Below are positions 16,288 through 26,661 of a stretch of DNA of 64,000 nt, in pieces. Source of the DNA: Aldehydirespirator sp965220345 (GTDB taxonomy: Bacteria > Actinomycetota > Acidimicrobiia > Acidimicrobiales > Aldehydirespiratoraceae). The notes beneath the pieces were generated by a model, which did not search any database, was not told where the DNA came from, and saw only the letters and a program-made list of their open reading frames with translations. Numbering within the stretch: the first letter of the stretch is position 1; every line of letters begins with the position of its first letter. The stretch lies in assembly GCA_965220345.1 (NCBI GenBank), contig OZ244822.1, positions 1,178,001-1,242,000 of the forward strand, in the 5' to 3' direction. The position numbers and the translations under genes are program-made.

Positions 16288-17994
16288 TCAGATTTTTTGT
16301 GTATCTGGCGTGGTGGGCAGGTAGTGGGTTCCTCGTTTGGTGCCGTGCCTTTGTAGGTAGCCATCGTTTGTTAGCCGGTTGAGGATTCTTGTTGCTGTTG
16401 ATCGGTCAATACCGGTTTGGATTCGAACGCTTGCGTTAGTGATCGGGCCTTTGCGTGCCAGTTCAAGGATTTCCTTTGGGATGTCTCGGGATTGTGTGCG
16501 TGCTCCATCAACTCCGGCATATCTGGGATGGAGTCTGTAGGTGGTGCCAGAGTTGGTTCCTTGTTGTTGGAGCAGACCTTGATCACGGAGTTGTTGTAGC
16601 AATAAACGACTCTTGCGAGCGTCAACTCCGAGCAGTTGCTGTGCGTATGTGTTGGTGAGTGTTGCTCCTCTGAGGGCTTGCAACAACAGTGTTGCATGTT
16701 GAGGATTTTGTGACTCATTCGCAGTGACGGAGTAAGCCTGAGATGATTTAGTGTTTGCGGCTGTGAACATCCGTGAGAGCAGAACTCGCTCAGCAGGTGT
16801 CGCTTTTGAACCGAGTCGTAAAGTGACCGTTACTGATACATTATCTGCATCAAATTCAGGAGCTTCCATAAAATTAAGAGCCATGTGCTGATACATGAGA
16901 TTGATACCACGTCCGGCATCTTCTGCAATCCCAAAAAATCTTAAAGTGCGGATCACTAACACGTTGCGAGGCACCGAACGTTGTGCAATGTCGGCAAGAG
17001 TTACCGTTTCGGGAAGCGATCCAGGAGAACGCACAACCACTCGATCAGGATGAATCTCAATTCGCACCGCCTCACCTGTGGATTTGTAGCAGCGATGTGC
17101 AACCGCGTTAGCGACAACTTCGCGCAGAGCTTTGTGAGGCAGCCGCTGAAGTTCGTGACGTTCCACGCCGAGCACCGCTATATCGAAACCAATCTCGTCA
17201 AGAACAAAATCAGTTGCTTCACGAACTTGCTGATTTAGTGGACCTCTGAACTCGGCTCGCCGGTCATAGTCGACACTGTCACTGCGGTAGCGGAACACCT
17301 CCACGTAGGTCTTCCCGATCACTGCGGCAGGATCAGCCGTCAAATACAGTGCTCCTGCAACACTCAAACGCTCGCCTCGTTCGCCTGTAACCACGAAAGC
17401 GTTATCCATCAGCCTTTGCATCAAAAGACTTCGATCCTCTGCGATTTGCCATCCCCAAGCCCCAGCTAGCTGCTGTGCAAGATCTTGATCAATGCGATCT
17501 ATGCCAGCGGTTGTGGCTGACACTTCTGGGGCGCGCACGAATCGACGAGCTATGAAATCAGCAAGCTGGGTGCCCATCAGTGTGCGGTCAGACGCACCTC
17601 GACGTTCTTTGATCTGCCCGCCCCTGAGCTGAGCAAAACCGTCTCGCTGTCGCGCCACAGCTATAACCACCACTTGCCAGCCGCCTACCTCAAGATGATG
17701 CATCTCGTAGATGCCGAGCCCTGAGACTGTTGCTAGTCGGTTATGGATCTCGACCTCTTTGGCGCTGCTGAGCGCAACCCCTTTGACCTCACCCGAATCA
17801 GACACACCCAACAAAATCACCCCACCGTCAGTGTTGGAAAAAGCCGCAGCCGTCTTAGTGATCCGCTCAACCGGAAAACCCTCCTTGAACTCAACCCATT
17901 CGCTCTCAGCAGGGAACTCCGCAGCGAACTCCTCAACGCTCAACTCTGTGACTGAAACACGGGCGCACGAAGGATGAAACAAAGGATATGACAT
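16288..17994 (-). CDS. AlbA_2 (Schlafen-type) ATP-binding protein with C-terminal winged helices
   Basis: 568 residues. The N-terminal AlbA_2/Schlafen domain shows SEWVEFKEGF, then AAAFSNTDGGVILLGVSD. A central HATPase_c_4 region has LREVVANAVAHRCYKS and RVVVRSPGSLPE, and the C-terminal 150 residues hold two winged-helix-like segments (SRLLLQQLRDQGLLQQQG; TATRILNRLTNDGYLQRHG). Such proteins are annotated as transcriptional regulators or RecG-like helicase-related; many sit near mobile or defence genes. The ATG is preceded by ATAGGAGATAT and lies at an inverted repeat. A second AlbA_2 protein is at 23262, on the other side of part of the palindrome array. Confidence 0.75.
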   Translation of the reverse strand: MSYPLFHPSCARVSVTELSVEEFAAEFPAESEWVEFKEGFPVERITKTAAAFSNTDGGVILLGVSDSGEVKGVALSSAKEVEIHNRLATVSGLGIYEMHHLEVGGWQVVVIAVARQRDGFAQLRGGQIKERRGASDRTLMGTQLADFIARRFVRAPEVSATTAGIDRIDQDLAQQLAGAWGWQIAEDRSLLMQRLMDNAFVVTGERGERLSVAGALYLTADPAAVIGKTYVEVFRYRSDSVDYDRRAEFRGPLNQQVREATDFVLDEIGFDIAVLGVERHELQRLPHKALREVVANAVAHRCYKSTGEAVRIEIHPDRVVVRSPGSLPETVTLADIAQRSVPRNVLVIRTLRFFGIAEDAGRGINLMYQHMALNFMEAPEFDADNVSVTVTLRLGSKATPAERVLLSRMFTAANTKSSQAYSVTANESQNPQHATLLLQALRGATLTNTYAQQLLGVDARKSRLLLQQLRDQGLLQQQGTNSGTTYRLHPRYAGVDGARTQSRDIPKEILELARKGPITNASVRIQTGIDRSTATRILNRLTNDGYLQRHGTKRGTHYLPTTPDTQKI

Positions 17995-18032
17995 ATATCT
18001 CCTATCTCAGATTAACTAATGGAGAAATATAT
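17993..18032. promoter_or_regulatory. Inverted repeat at start of AlbA_2 gene
   Basis: ATATATCTCC (17993-18002) faces GGAGAAATATAT (18021-18032), spanning the ribosome site and start of the minus-strand gene. A self-regulatory operator or mRNA hairpin is plausible. Confidence 0.45.
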
Positions 18033-18159
18033 CATAAGTATCGAGCTGTGGTGGAGTCGTGGTGCTCATGGTCGAGGGGCTCAGTTGTCACGACCGATTA
18101 CTTGCATCCTCTGGCGTAGTTGGCGGCGTTGTTGACACTCCCGAAGGAGGATTCTCAGG

Positions 18160-18225
18160 GCAGCGTTTTGAGGCGAGCTGAGGTCCAGAGGTCAGAGGCT
18201 CGCCTTGCACATAGTTGAACCTCAT
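18160..18225 (-). pseudogene. Truncated copy of the FNYVQG micro-gene
   Basis: On the minus strand GGAGGATCCAAC then ATG 18225 reads MRFNYVQGEPL, matching the start of the 15206 gene including its leader, after which similarity is lost. Confidence 0.5.
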
Positions 18226-18331
18226 GTTGGATCCTCCTCGGGGGCTGGTGAGAGCAGAACCTGGCGCAGTCTGTTAGTAGAAGCTGGCGCAGCGTTTCGG
18301 AGCGGCGACAAAGCCCTCCTAGACGGAAGTT

Positions 18332-19330
18332 ATAATAACTGTTATTATTTCTTGTGTTAGGCACGCTCTACTCGCAGTAACTCGCTCGCCCACATGAGTC
18401 GCCTCAATCATGAGTATCTCTAGGGGAGCCCGACACCACGCCAAGCTGGCACCAACAAATCAAATAATAACTGCTATTATGTAACTGAACGGCGGGCATC
18501 AATGGATGTGGAGATCGCGGCTGGCGCTGGCAGCACCGACCGACACGCTTCCCTAACGCTTTCGCTCCAGCATGCAATACAACCTCGAACGTGTCTGAGC
18601 GTCCGCATCACGCCTTCTGATGATGAGCGATTTCTCCTAGGTTGCCCAAGATTATAAAGCTTCCTTGAGGTCAAGCTCACAGACGCAGCAGACCATGGAG
18701 TTGGATAATATTGATTATTATCAAAGTTCCACAGCCCTCGCTAGGTTACCCCTCGCGCTACTGGCGGATGCTTCACAGAGTCGCGGCCAGCGACTCTGTG
18801 AAGTTGTTTTCATACAACAAAGAGGCCGAACGAGGTGGTCTAGGCGGCTCATAATAATGGTTACTATCTGAAAAGTCCTCGAGCCAAACCAAATAATAAT
18901 CAATATTATTAAAGATAGGGTGTCGGGCTAGCTAAATAATCAATGTTATTGCTTGCCGTCAGCACCTGTTATGCATCCCCTCGCCATGCATCATAAGTCA
19001 TCCAGGCTCCTCGCTATCAACATCACCGACTCCAGCAAGACCTCGACCCATCCTCAAGAACCCTCAGATCCTCTCCCGAGCCCGCGCACGCTCTATGTGA
19101 GGCGAGTAATAACTGTTATTATTCAGCTCCTGTTACAGGTTAGGCTGCACACTCGTAAATAATAACCAATATTATCTAGCTGGTAGTTACTCTGGCAGAG
19201 CCGGAGCGAGGATGTGACTCGGGAGGGACTGAGAAGACCCTATACCTCGCAGGCAGGTGATAATAACAGTGATTACTGTCGGAGTGCCGTTTCGAAGTCG
19301 CTCGGCGAGCTGAATAATAATTACTATTAT
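18332..19330 (-). repeat. Sub-array 1 (inverted orientation)
   Basis: Palindromes start at 18332, 18464, 18705, 18851, 18893, 18934, 19106, 19159, 19260 and 19314. Relative to the other sub-arrays the modules run backwards: V (18348-18463), X (18481-18704), Y (18722-18850), two short linkers, Z (18951-19105), a linker, U (19176-19259), and the U-side pair. The Y copy has a perfect hairpin (CACAGAGTCGC with GCGACTCTGTG). Confidence 0.8.
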
Positions 19331-19410
19331 GAGCTGCAAGTTTCGTGCGCCTGGTCGAGCGGGGGAGGGGCAGCACTGCACTGATTGGATCGCCGCCTAA
19401 TCAAGTCCTC

Positions 19411-19580
19411 GGATTGATCAATCCAGCGGTCGTTGGGCATCTCGGTGGAGACTTCAGGATGTTGCACCGGCCAAGGGTCAGGTTGAGGGCTCTGTCATTG
19501 CTTGCGCTTGATCCGGAGAGGCTTGACAGCCGATGATGCTCCGTCACATGACAGACCCCGTCGCTAGCACCGCAGTTCTT
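19411..19580 (+). repeat. Long inverted repeat, left copy
   Basis: About 165 bases starting GGATTGATCAATCC match the reverse complement of 27740-27900 with roughly 85% identity by eye. The pair faces inward across 8 kb. Part of it resembles the W module edge. Confidence 0.7.
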
Positions 19581-19693
19581 ACAGCCACTTCACGGGCTCT
19601 CTAATTTGGTGTCAGCACCTGCTGCTCAGGGATTGCGGTTGGATGCAATCTCGCCCTTTAGCGTTAGCGCATCGCTTCTGTTGTGTGTATGAT

Positions 19694-19921
19694 ATGAGCA
19701 TGGCACGCGTGAACATCTATTTGCCTGACGAGCTGGCGGCTAAGTCCCGTGCGGCTGGCTTCAACGTGTCGAGCCTGACGCAGGGCGCTATCAGGCGAGC
19801 GCTTGATGCCCTTGATGTGAATGACTGGCTTGATGATCTCGCCTCACTTGAGCCAGCCAACGTCGACTACCGTCTAGTCAAGCAGTGCGTAACAGAAACC
19901 AAGGACGAGTTTGGGCTCTGA
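19694..19921 (+). CDS. Antitoxin (CcdA/VapB-like ribbon-helix-helix)
   Basis: 75 residues from ATG 19694 (alternatively 19700): MARVNIYLPDELAAKSRAAG followed by NVSSLTQGAIRRALD. This is the short strand plus two helices of a ribbon-helix-helix DNA-binding antitoxin. The C-terminal acidic tail would bind the toxin. The PIN toxin begins 58 bases downstream (19980). It sits inside the palindrome array between sub-arrays 1 and 2. Confidence 0.75.
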   Translation: MSMARVNIYLPDELAAKSRAAGFNVSSLTQGAIRRALDALDVNDWLDDLASLEPANVDYRLVKQCVTETKDEFGL

Positions 19922-19979
19922 CAGCAGTCAGCAAGATCCTCACCATTCTCACCGATCATCCATCACGGCCGGAAGTGAG

Positions 19980-20372
19980 ATGGTGCTTGATGCCTCTGCG
20001 ATGGTTGATCTGCTTCTAAACGCTGCGTCAGCTTCCGCTATCAGACTGCGCCTGCGCAACGGACAACTCCACGCTCCAGCACATTTCGATGCTGAAGTGT
20101 TCTCGGCACTTGGACGTCTCAGCCGCGCAGGCCATGTTCCTGCCAGCGCAGTGCCAGAACTGCTGGCGAGAGTTGAGCAAGCCCGAATCCAACGCCACCC
20201 GGTCGGGCCGCTGCTCCTCGGAGCCTGGAGCCGCCGAGGTGACCTGCGACTAGTGGATGCTCTCTACGTGGAATTAGCCGAGCGCCTAGACGTCCCGATT
20301 ATCTCAACCGACGACCGCCTCGTCGCCGCCTCGTCGCGAGCCGAGAATCCCACCGCCGCTCAGAACAGCTAA
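19980..20372 (+). CDS. vapC: PIN domain toxin (VapC)
   Basis: 130 residues from ATG 19980, preceded by GGAAGTGAG. MVLDASAMVDLLL holds the first catalytic Asp, HFDAEVFSALGRLSRAGHV the conserved Glu, and LRLVDALYVELAERLDVPII followed by STDDRL the C-terminal Asp cluster, so all four acidic residues are present. It is expected to be an RNase inhibited by the upstream antitoxin. A fragment with the same EVFSALGRLSRAGHV segment lies at 21005 in the array. Confidence 0.85.
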   Translation: MVLDASAMVDLLLNAASASAIRLRLRNGQLHAPAHFDAEVFSALGRLSRAGHVPASAVPELLARVEQARIQRHPVGPLLLGAWSRRGDLRLVDALYVELAERLDVPIISTDDRLVAASSRAENPTAAQNS

Positions 20373-20562
20373 CCATCCGCCTAGCACATAGCAGAAGCTC
20401 TGGCTCAGCTCTACCTTGCCGCCAACACTTTGCTTCGGTGACCATGTGATTGTCATGTGCGTCTCCGTGCGGCCTGGCTCAGCTCTACCTTGCCGCCAAC
20501 ACTTTGCTTGGCAGGCACAACCCGATACTCCAAACCAGACCGCAAGAGTTCTCTCCACAGTG

Positions 20563-20738
20563 ATAATAACTGTTATTACGCTGTCTGCTATTCAGGGTAG
20601 TGCTCTACTCGCAATAGCTTGTTGTCTCGCATGAGTCGCTCTAATGACGAGTGCTCCACAGAAAACACAAACACTACGCAACTCGATCGCTAGTCTGATA
20701 ATAGCAGTTATTATCCTGTTCGTAATAATAATTATTAT
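20563..20738 (-). repeat. Sub-array 2a: V-like module with three palindromes
   Basis: Palindromes at 20563, 20698 and 20722 (the last pair only 24 bases apart) bound a degenerate V module in inverted orientation (TACTCGCAATAGCTTGTTG and CGCATGAGTCGCT match V). The interval 20739-21230 holds a reversed Z-like piece and a vapC scrap but no palindromes. Confidence 0.65.
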
Positions 20739-21004
20739 GCAGAATGTCAGCTTTGATGGCCTGGCGATTGGCAGACGCTGCTGCAATGAGGCACCGCTGG
20801 CTAGAGCGCGTCTGCTGCCAGCGTGGATCCGACCCATCGACATGCATCATCAGCCATCAAGGCCTCATAGATCAAACCGATATCGCCATCACCGAGTCCA
20901 GCAAGGCTTCGATCTCTCCTCAAGAACACTCACCCCATTTTCCAGTTTCCACGCAGTCTCTTCTTTCATGCGTTGAGTTCGATCTTGCTCGATCTTCTGC
21001 CACG

Positions 21005-21075
21005 GTTCTGGCACTGCTCAGTAGGAACGTGGCCTGCGTGGCTGAGAGATCCAAGTGCTGAGAACACTTCAGAGC
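21005..21075 (-). pseudogene. vapC remnant in the array
   Basis: The minus strand reads SEVFSALGSLSHAGHVPTEQ, closely matching the Glu-containing helix of the VapC at 19980. No start or further toxin motifs remain. Confidence 0.6.
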
Positions 21076-21230
21076 ATCGAGATATGCCGGACCGTTGTGA
21101 CTCCAGCAGTCCGAAGTCCTCACCGAGATATCCGATGACCACTGGATTGATCAATCCGACACCTGATGAGGAAGCCAGCCAACAGAGAGATGCTGCCATC
21201 GTTCGACTAGATGCATCAAACCCATAGTTC

Positions 21231-22235
21231 GTAATAATAGTTATTATTTTGTCGCTTGGCACTCTGGGATAGTAATAACTGTTATTATTCAATTGTGAGG
21301 TGTACGGTCTGCTCAGTCACCGCGAGCCTCATCTTCGCTCAGACTCTGCGAGAGTAACTAGCAGCTAGATAAGAACAATTATTATGCAGTTGTGGACTCT
21401 TGCCTAGAGCAGGTGGGTTGATAATATCAGTTATTATCAACCTGTTGGCTTGACCCTTGATCTCCAGCACCCGTGCGCCGGATCTCGAGGAGGCATCCTA
21501 CGATCTCCCGCAGCGTCGAGAAATCCCTCATCACCGGAAGGCGAGATGCGGACGCATGGACACGTTCAGGGTTCTGGCAGGTGCTGGAGCGAAGTCGCAG
21601 GTTGGCGTGTTGGTGCTTTCTGCGCCAGTCGCTATCGCTACATCTATTGATGCTTGACCCTGATCAACGTTCAACCGTAACGACATAATAACAATTATTA
21701 CTACTTGGGCATCGAAGAGAATCCGCGCGGAAACTTCGGAGAAGGCTGAGGTCTTGCTGGACTCGGTAATGTTGATAGCGAGGAGCCTTGATGACTTGTG
21801 ATGTATGGCGAGAAAGCTCATCGCAAGTGCCGTCGAGATAGGAATAGCGATGATTATTTTGCTCAAGGCTATGCTGCCACAAGTCAATAATATTGATTAT
21901 TATCTCTCATATTTGTGATTGAGTTGGTGTGGTAGGTGGTCACTCTGAGCACTTGCTGAGTATGCCAGGCAAACAGAAGTTGCCACTATCGCTCAATCAG
22001 GCACACCAACCGATAAGTTCGTAATAGTGGTTATTATTGAGTGCGCCTAAGGGCTTCCATGGCAGATAATAACTATTATTATTTGTCTAAGCCGACTCGA
22101 AATCCTATTTTCTGCATGAAAACAGCTTGTCAGAGTTGCTGGTCGTGCTGTTCGAGATTGTGATACATGCCAGAGCGAGGCCGCAGGATGGCGTGTGGTT
22201 CTTTCAGGCCAGTTACATAATAACGATTATTACTA
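21231..22235 (+). repeat. Sub-array 2b (forward orientation)
   Basis: Palindromes at 21231, 21272, 21369, 21421, 21685, 21841 (weak), 21887, 22021, 22066 and 22219. Modules in order: pair, U (21289-21368), pair, X (21438-21684), Z (21702-21840), pair, W (21904-22020), pair, and a hybrid that begins like Y and ends like X (22083-22218). It ends about 75 bases before the PLD-like gene. Confidence 0.8.
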
Positions 22236-22308
22236 CTTGGCACTACCTCTAACACAACTCGAGTGGCAACTTAGGAGAGGCTGAAAATGTTGAGGAAGGG
22301 TCGAGAGG

Positions 22309-23040
22309 TTAGCCCACGCTGCCGCATTGATTCAAAAGAGATGGGAGCAGTGCCAACAACACAAGTCCTGCTGCCACCATTACTAACGCTTTCACAAGTT
22401 CGTCTCTCCTTGAACGAGCAGAAATTCGACGACTAGGACGATGCCGAGGTCTGGTCTTGTGTGTCGCAGAGTTCGGACTTGGTCGCCGGTAGCTCTGTTG
22501 AGGCAATGAAGCGGACGCAGCCGCCGTACCAGTGGAACGTTTTGGTTCATAGTGGCCTAAGCGTTTGAGGAGTTTGTTTTCGATAGGCCAGCTCTTGTTC
22601 ATGACTTGGCGCATCTCAGTTCGGAGCCGTTCGTGCTCTTCAGGATCAGCGAGGGTCATCATTTCAAAGTTGTTCAAAAGACCCTGCTTGGTCAGATTCG
22701 CTGAACCCACCAGAACCGCTGCCGAGTTGGCGTTGAGCGGGTCAGGCTCAACGATCCACGCTTTGGCGTGCGCGGTCTGATAGCCGCCACGCTTACTGTA
22801 CCAATTGCTTATCGACACGTCTCTTCGTTGAATGAACCGGATCGCTGCCAGACGGTCGGCTTCGCTGGATTTGGAGAACCCAGTGCGGATATCTCCGATC
22901 AACAGGTTGACCGGGCGTTCAACGGTTCGCTCATCTAACCATGCCAACCCGAACGCTGAAGCGAACCCGACTGTCACCCAAAGCCGACCTGACGGATTCT
23001 CGCGAAGGAACTGTGCAATCCGATCACCTGGCACGCTCAC
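22309..23040 (-). CDS. PLD-like (single HKD) protein with C-terminal membrane anchor
   Basis: From GTG 23040 (VSVPGDRIAQFLRENPSGRL) the protein is about 243 residues; the longer frame to 23151 adds a Cys/Trp-rich head that is less likely. The PLD signature is TAHAKAWIVEPDP ... AAVLVGSANLTKQGLLNNFE, with His, Lys and the GSxNLT turn. After a basic linker rich in Arg/Ser/Pro, a hydrophobic segment (ALVMVAAGLVLLALLPSLL) forms one membrane anchor. Single-HKD proteins usually dimerise and act as nucleases or phospholipases; effectors of this type appear in defence systems. It is divergent from the AlbA_2 gene at 23262. Confidence 0.75.
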   Translation of the reverse strand: MSVPGDRIAQFLRENPSGRLWVTVGFASAFGLAWLDERTVERPVNLLIGDIRTGFSKSSEADRLAAIRFIQRRDVSISNWYSKRGGYQTAHAKAWIVEPDPLNANSAAVLVGSANLTKQGLLNNFEMMTLADPEEHERLRTEMRQVMNKSWPIENKLLKRLGHYEPKRSTGTAAASASLPQQSYRRPSPNSATHKTRPRHRPSRRISARSRRDELVKALVMVAAGLVLLALLPSLLNQCGSVG

Positions 23041-23261
23041 CGCAAACACACTACACCAAACCCAGCAGCCGACATGCACACCATACACTATGAAGGACTG
23101 CGGAGCAACGCAAGTGCAAAGGTTCTTTAACAACAGCCATTGCTGAGTCATACAGTGCCTTTCGCAACAAGGTCAACATATTTACGATAAGTTCTGCCGC
23201 GTGATGGAAGGAGGGCGCGAAGCCTTAGAACGCCGTTATCGTCGAATCTCTGCTAGCGCCA

Positions 23262-24569
23262 GTGATGTTTGACAGTATCAAGGAACTTTCTGAAAAGATT
23301 GCCCTGGGCGAGAGCAGTTATCTTGAACTCAAAGAGATTCGGTTCTCAGGCGAACGTGTCAGCGACCCGCCGAGGGACCGACCGAGGGACCGACTTGCCG
23401 ATGAAATTGCCGCTTTTGCTAACAGTCGTGGCGGGGTGCTCGTTCTCGGCGTTGACGACCGAACCCGAGAGATCATCGATATCGACGAGTCTCGTCTCGA
23501 CACCGTGGTTGACTTTGTCAGAGATGCATGCACAGACATCCTTGAACCTCCGCTGGAGAACCTGATCATTGACAGGCTCCGACTTACGAACGCCACAGGT
23601 GAGAATGTTGCAGTGGTGAAAGTCGACATTCCCAGAAGCCTGTTCATACATCGAAGCCCGGGAGGCTACTTTCATCGTCTAGCCGATTCGAAGCGCCAGA
23701 TGTCAACCGAATTTTTGGCCCGGCTCCTGCAGCAGCGCAGTCAGGCTCGCATCATCAGATTTGATGAACAGGTAGTCCCTAGAGCGAGCGTCAACGATCT
23801 AAGCGACAGTTTATGCAATTCTTTCCGAACGACTCACTCGGATGCAGATAGCGATACTTTCCTTCAGAAACTTGCAATTGTTGCGGCGGATGATGAAGGG
23901 CTATTACGCCCAACCGTGGCAGGTGTGCTTGTTGCCTGCACCGCACCACGTCAATGGTTGCCGAACGCATATATTCAGGCGGTCGCATATCGTGGTGTTT
24001 CTATTCGGACCGAATCAGGTGTAGAGCCGTATCAACTTGATGCAAGTGATATTGACGGCCCGGTCACGACGCAGATCTCGGATGCATGTCACTTTGTAGC
24101 CAAAAATATGAAGACTCCAGCGGTTAAATCGATCGGACGTCAAGACATTCCGCAGTACGATATGGCTGCTGTATTTGAGGCTATAACTAACGCTGTCGCT
24201 CACCGCGACTACTCAATTCATGGATCCAAGATCAGACTGCGTATGTTCGATGATCGTTTAGAGTTGTGCTCACCAGGTGCAATTGCCAACTCGATGTCAA
24301 TCGATTCATTGCAGTACAGGCAGGCTGCTCGCAACGAGACTATTTGCAGCCTGCTATCCAAGTGCGCTTTACCCGACTATAACTGGCTCACTACAAGTCG
24401 TAGGCATATTATGGAGAAAAGAGGTGAGGGTGTCCCTATCATTTTAGATAATAGCACAGCACTATCAGGCAAAAAACCACACTATCAGATCATCGACGAC
24501 TCCGAATTATTGTTGACGATCTACGCAGCCAACCCTGTCCCCAATCCAAAACACGAGGAACTACAGTAG
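23262..24569 (+). CDS. AlbA_2 (Schlafen-type) ATP-binding protein
   Basis: 435 residues. AlbA_2 motifs: SSYLELKEIRFS and EIAAFANSRGGVLVLGVDD. HATPase_c_4-like motifs: FEAITNAVAHRDYSIHG and RLELCSPGAIANSM, then EKRGEGVPIILDN. A short duplication, PPRDRPRDR, follows the first strand. It lacks the winged-helix tail of its relative at 16288. It shares a divergent intergenic region (23041-23261) with the PLD-like gene, which suggests a functional unit of a regulator or sensor plus a membrane nuclease. The ATG at 23265 is an equal alternative start. Confidence 0.75.
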   Translation: MMFDSIKELSEKIALGESSYLELKEIRFSGERVSDPPRDRPRDRLADEIAAFANSRGGVLVLGVDDRTREIIDIDESRLDTVVDFVRDACTDILEPPLENLIIDRLRLTNATGENVAVVKVDIPRSLFIHRSPGGYFHRLADSKRQMSTEFLARLLQQRSQARIIRFDEQVVPRASVNDLSDSLCNSFRTTHSDADSDTFLQKLAIVAADDEGLLRPTVAGVLVACTAPRQWLPNAYIQAVAYRGVSIRTESGVEPYQLDASDIDGPVTTQISDACHFVAKNMKTPAVKSIGRQDIPQYDMAAVFEAITNAVAHRDYSIHGSKIRLRMFDDRLELCSPGAIANSMSIDSLQYRQAARNETICSLLSKCALPDYNWLTTSRRHIMEKRGEGVPIILDNSTALSGKKPHYQIIDDSELLLTIYAANPVPNPKHEELQ

Positions 24570-24628
24570 GAGTCAATTCAAACAAGAGGCACTGCCATAG
24601 CTTGACCAAATACAAGATCCGACAAAGC

Positions 24629-26657
24629 GTAATATCGGTTATTATTCAACTTGCGGAGCGGGTTCGGCGCAACCCTCACCAGGTTGATAATAACTATTAT
24701 TATTCTACTTGTGAGGTGTCGGGTCTTCTCAGTCACCCTGAGCCTCGTCCTCGCTTCAGTTCTGCCGGAGGAACTAACAGGTGGATAATAATGATTATTA
24801 TGCCCCGTGAAAGATCTTACCTAGAGCAGATGGGTTTGATAATATTGGTTATTATCAAACCATTAGCTTGATCCATGACCTCCAGCACCCGTGTGCCGGA
24901 TCGCGAGGAGGCATCCTAGGATCTTGGGCAGCGTCGAGAAATCGTTCATCACCAGAAGGCGCGATGCGGACGCGTTCGGGGTTCTGGTAGGTGCTGGAGC
25001 GAAACCGCAGGGTGGCAGGTTGGCGCTTTCAGCGCCAGCCGCTATCGCTAGGTCTAGTAATGCCCGGCCCCGATCAACGTTCAACCATTAGTTTGTCATA
25101 ATAACGGTTATTATAGCCCTGTTATTGCTGTCCCGCTGGCTCTTTGCTCTGTATGAAAACGACTTGACAGAGTCGCTGGTCGCGACGTGCGAGCACCGCT
25201 CAATAGCGGGAGAGATATCCAAGCGAGACCGAGAGTAAGTGATTGACAATAACCGATATTATCAGGGCTTGATGGTCGGCGGTGTCTGTTCGGTTGACTT
25301 CAAGGAGACCTCTTACGCTCTCGGGCAGCGTCGAGAAATCATGCATCACCCGAAGGCGCTATGCGGACACTCTGACACATGTTCGAGGTTGTGGTGAATG
25401 CTGGAGCGAAACCGCAGGGTGGCAGGTCGGTACTTTCAGCGCCAGCCACGATCCCACATCCATTGATGCTCGACCCCGACCGACGTTCAATATAATAGCG
25501 GTTATTACGACAGTGTCTTGAGTAGCGCCCAAACAGAACTGGAGCCTGCGCAGGAACGTGGGTTATGGGGTGGTTGGGGGGTTCTTGATTGGAGATCAAG
25601 GCCTTGCTGGAATCGTTAATGTTGATAGCTAGGAGCCTGATGACTTGCGATGCACAGCGAAAGGGGCATCGCAAATGCCGTCGAGATAGTAATAGCGAAT
25701 ATTATTTGATAGGGCTATGCTTCCACTAGTCAATAATATTAATTATTATCTTCCCTGCGATTAAGTTGATGTGGTGTGGTTTATGGTCAATCTGAGCTCT
25801 TGATGAGTAGGCCTACCAACCAGTGAGGTGTTGCCCCGTTCAGCCAGGCGCACAAACCGGCAGGTTCGTAATATCAGTTATTATTAGGATGCTCTGGACG
25901 GTATAATAACAGTTATTATGACCCGTTGAGCTGTCCCGGTTGGCCTCTTTGCTGCATGAAACGCCTTGACAGAGTCGCTAGTCACGACTCTCACGCATTC
26001 GCTAGTAGCGTGAGAGGTAATCCGGCTGAGACCGTGAGCCAGATTCTGATAATAACAAATATTATCAGAATGGTATCTGCTCTTGATGGTACCCGAGCGC
26101 CTAACTTCAAGGAGACCTCTTATGATCTCGGGCAACCCAGGAGAAATCGCTCATCATCGGAAGGCGCGATGCGGACACTATGACACATGTTTGAGGTTGT
26201 GTTGCATGCTAGAGCGAAGCCGTTAGGCGGCGTGTAGATGGGTGCTGCCAGCGCTAGCCACGATTCCCACATCCATTGATGCTACCGTCCAGCCGCCTAG
26301 CATAATAGCGGTTATTACTTTGTTCTCGCATGGAGACGGCGCAAAATTCGACAGAGCGCTGAGAGTTCTTGAGAAGGTGACACAGTCTTGTTGGACTCGG
26401 TAATGTTTATATCGGCCTGATCAAGGAGGTGCATAATAATCATTATTATCGCCCTCTAACAAGCAGTAATAGTGACTATTATTAGTTTTTAGTCCACAGT
26501 TATCCCAATGAGCAATAGCAACTATCATTACTTGTTGGCGTTGGGTTGATGTAGTGTCGGGCTCGCCTAGCGATACTCATGACTGAGGCGGCTCGTGTGA
26601 GTAAGCAAGCTACTGCGTGCAGAGCACTGCCCAACACAAAATAATAACAGTTATTAT
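24629..26657 (+). repeat. Sub-array 3 (forward orientation)
   Basis: Palindromes at 24629, 24687, 24785, 24839, 25098, 25246, 25492, 25689, 25733, 25868, 25903, 26049, 26302, 26433, 26466, 26512 and 26641. Module order: pair-U-pair-X-Y-X-Z-pair-W-pair-Y-X-Z'-triplet-V. The part from 25098 to 26657 is repeated almost exactly in layout at 28189-29740. An IS30-type element follows five bases later. Confidence 0.85.
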
Positions 26658-26661
26658 GATA

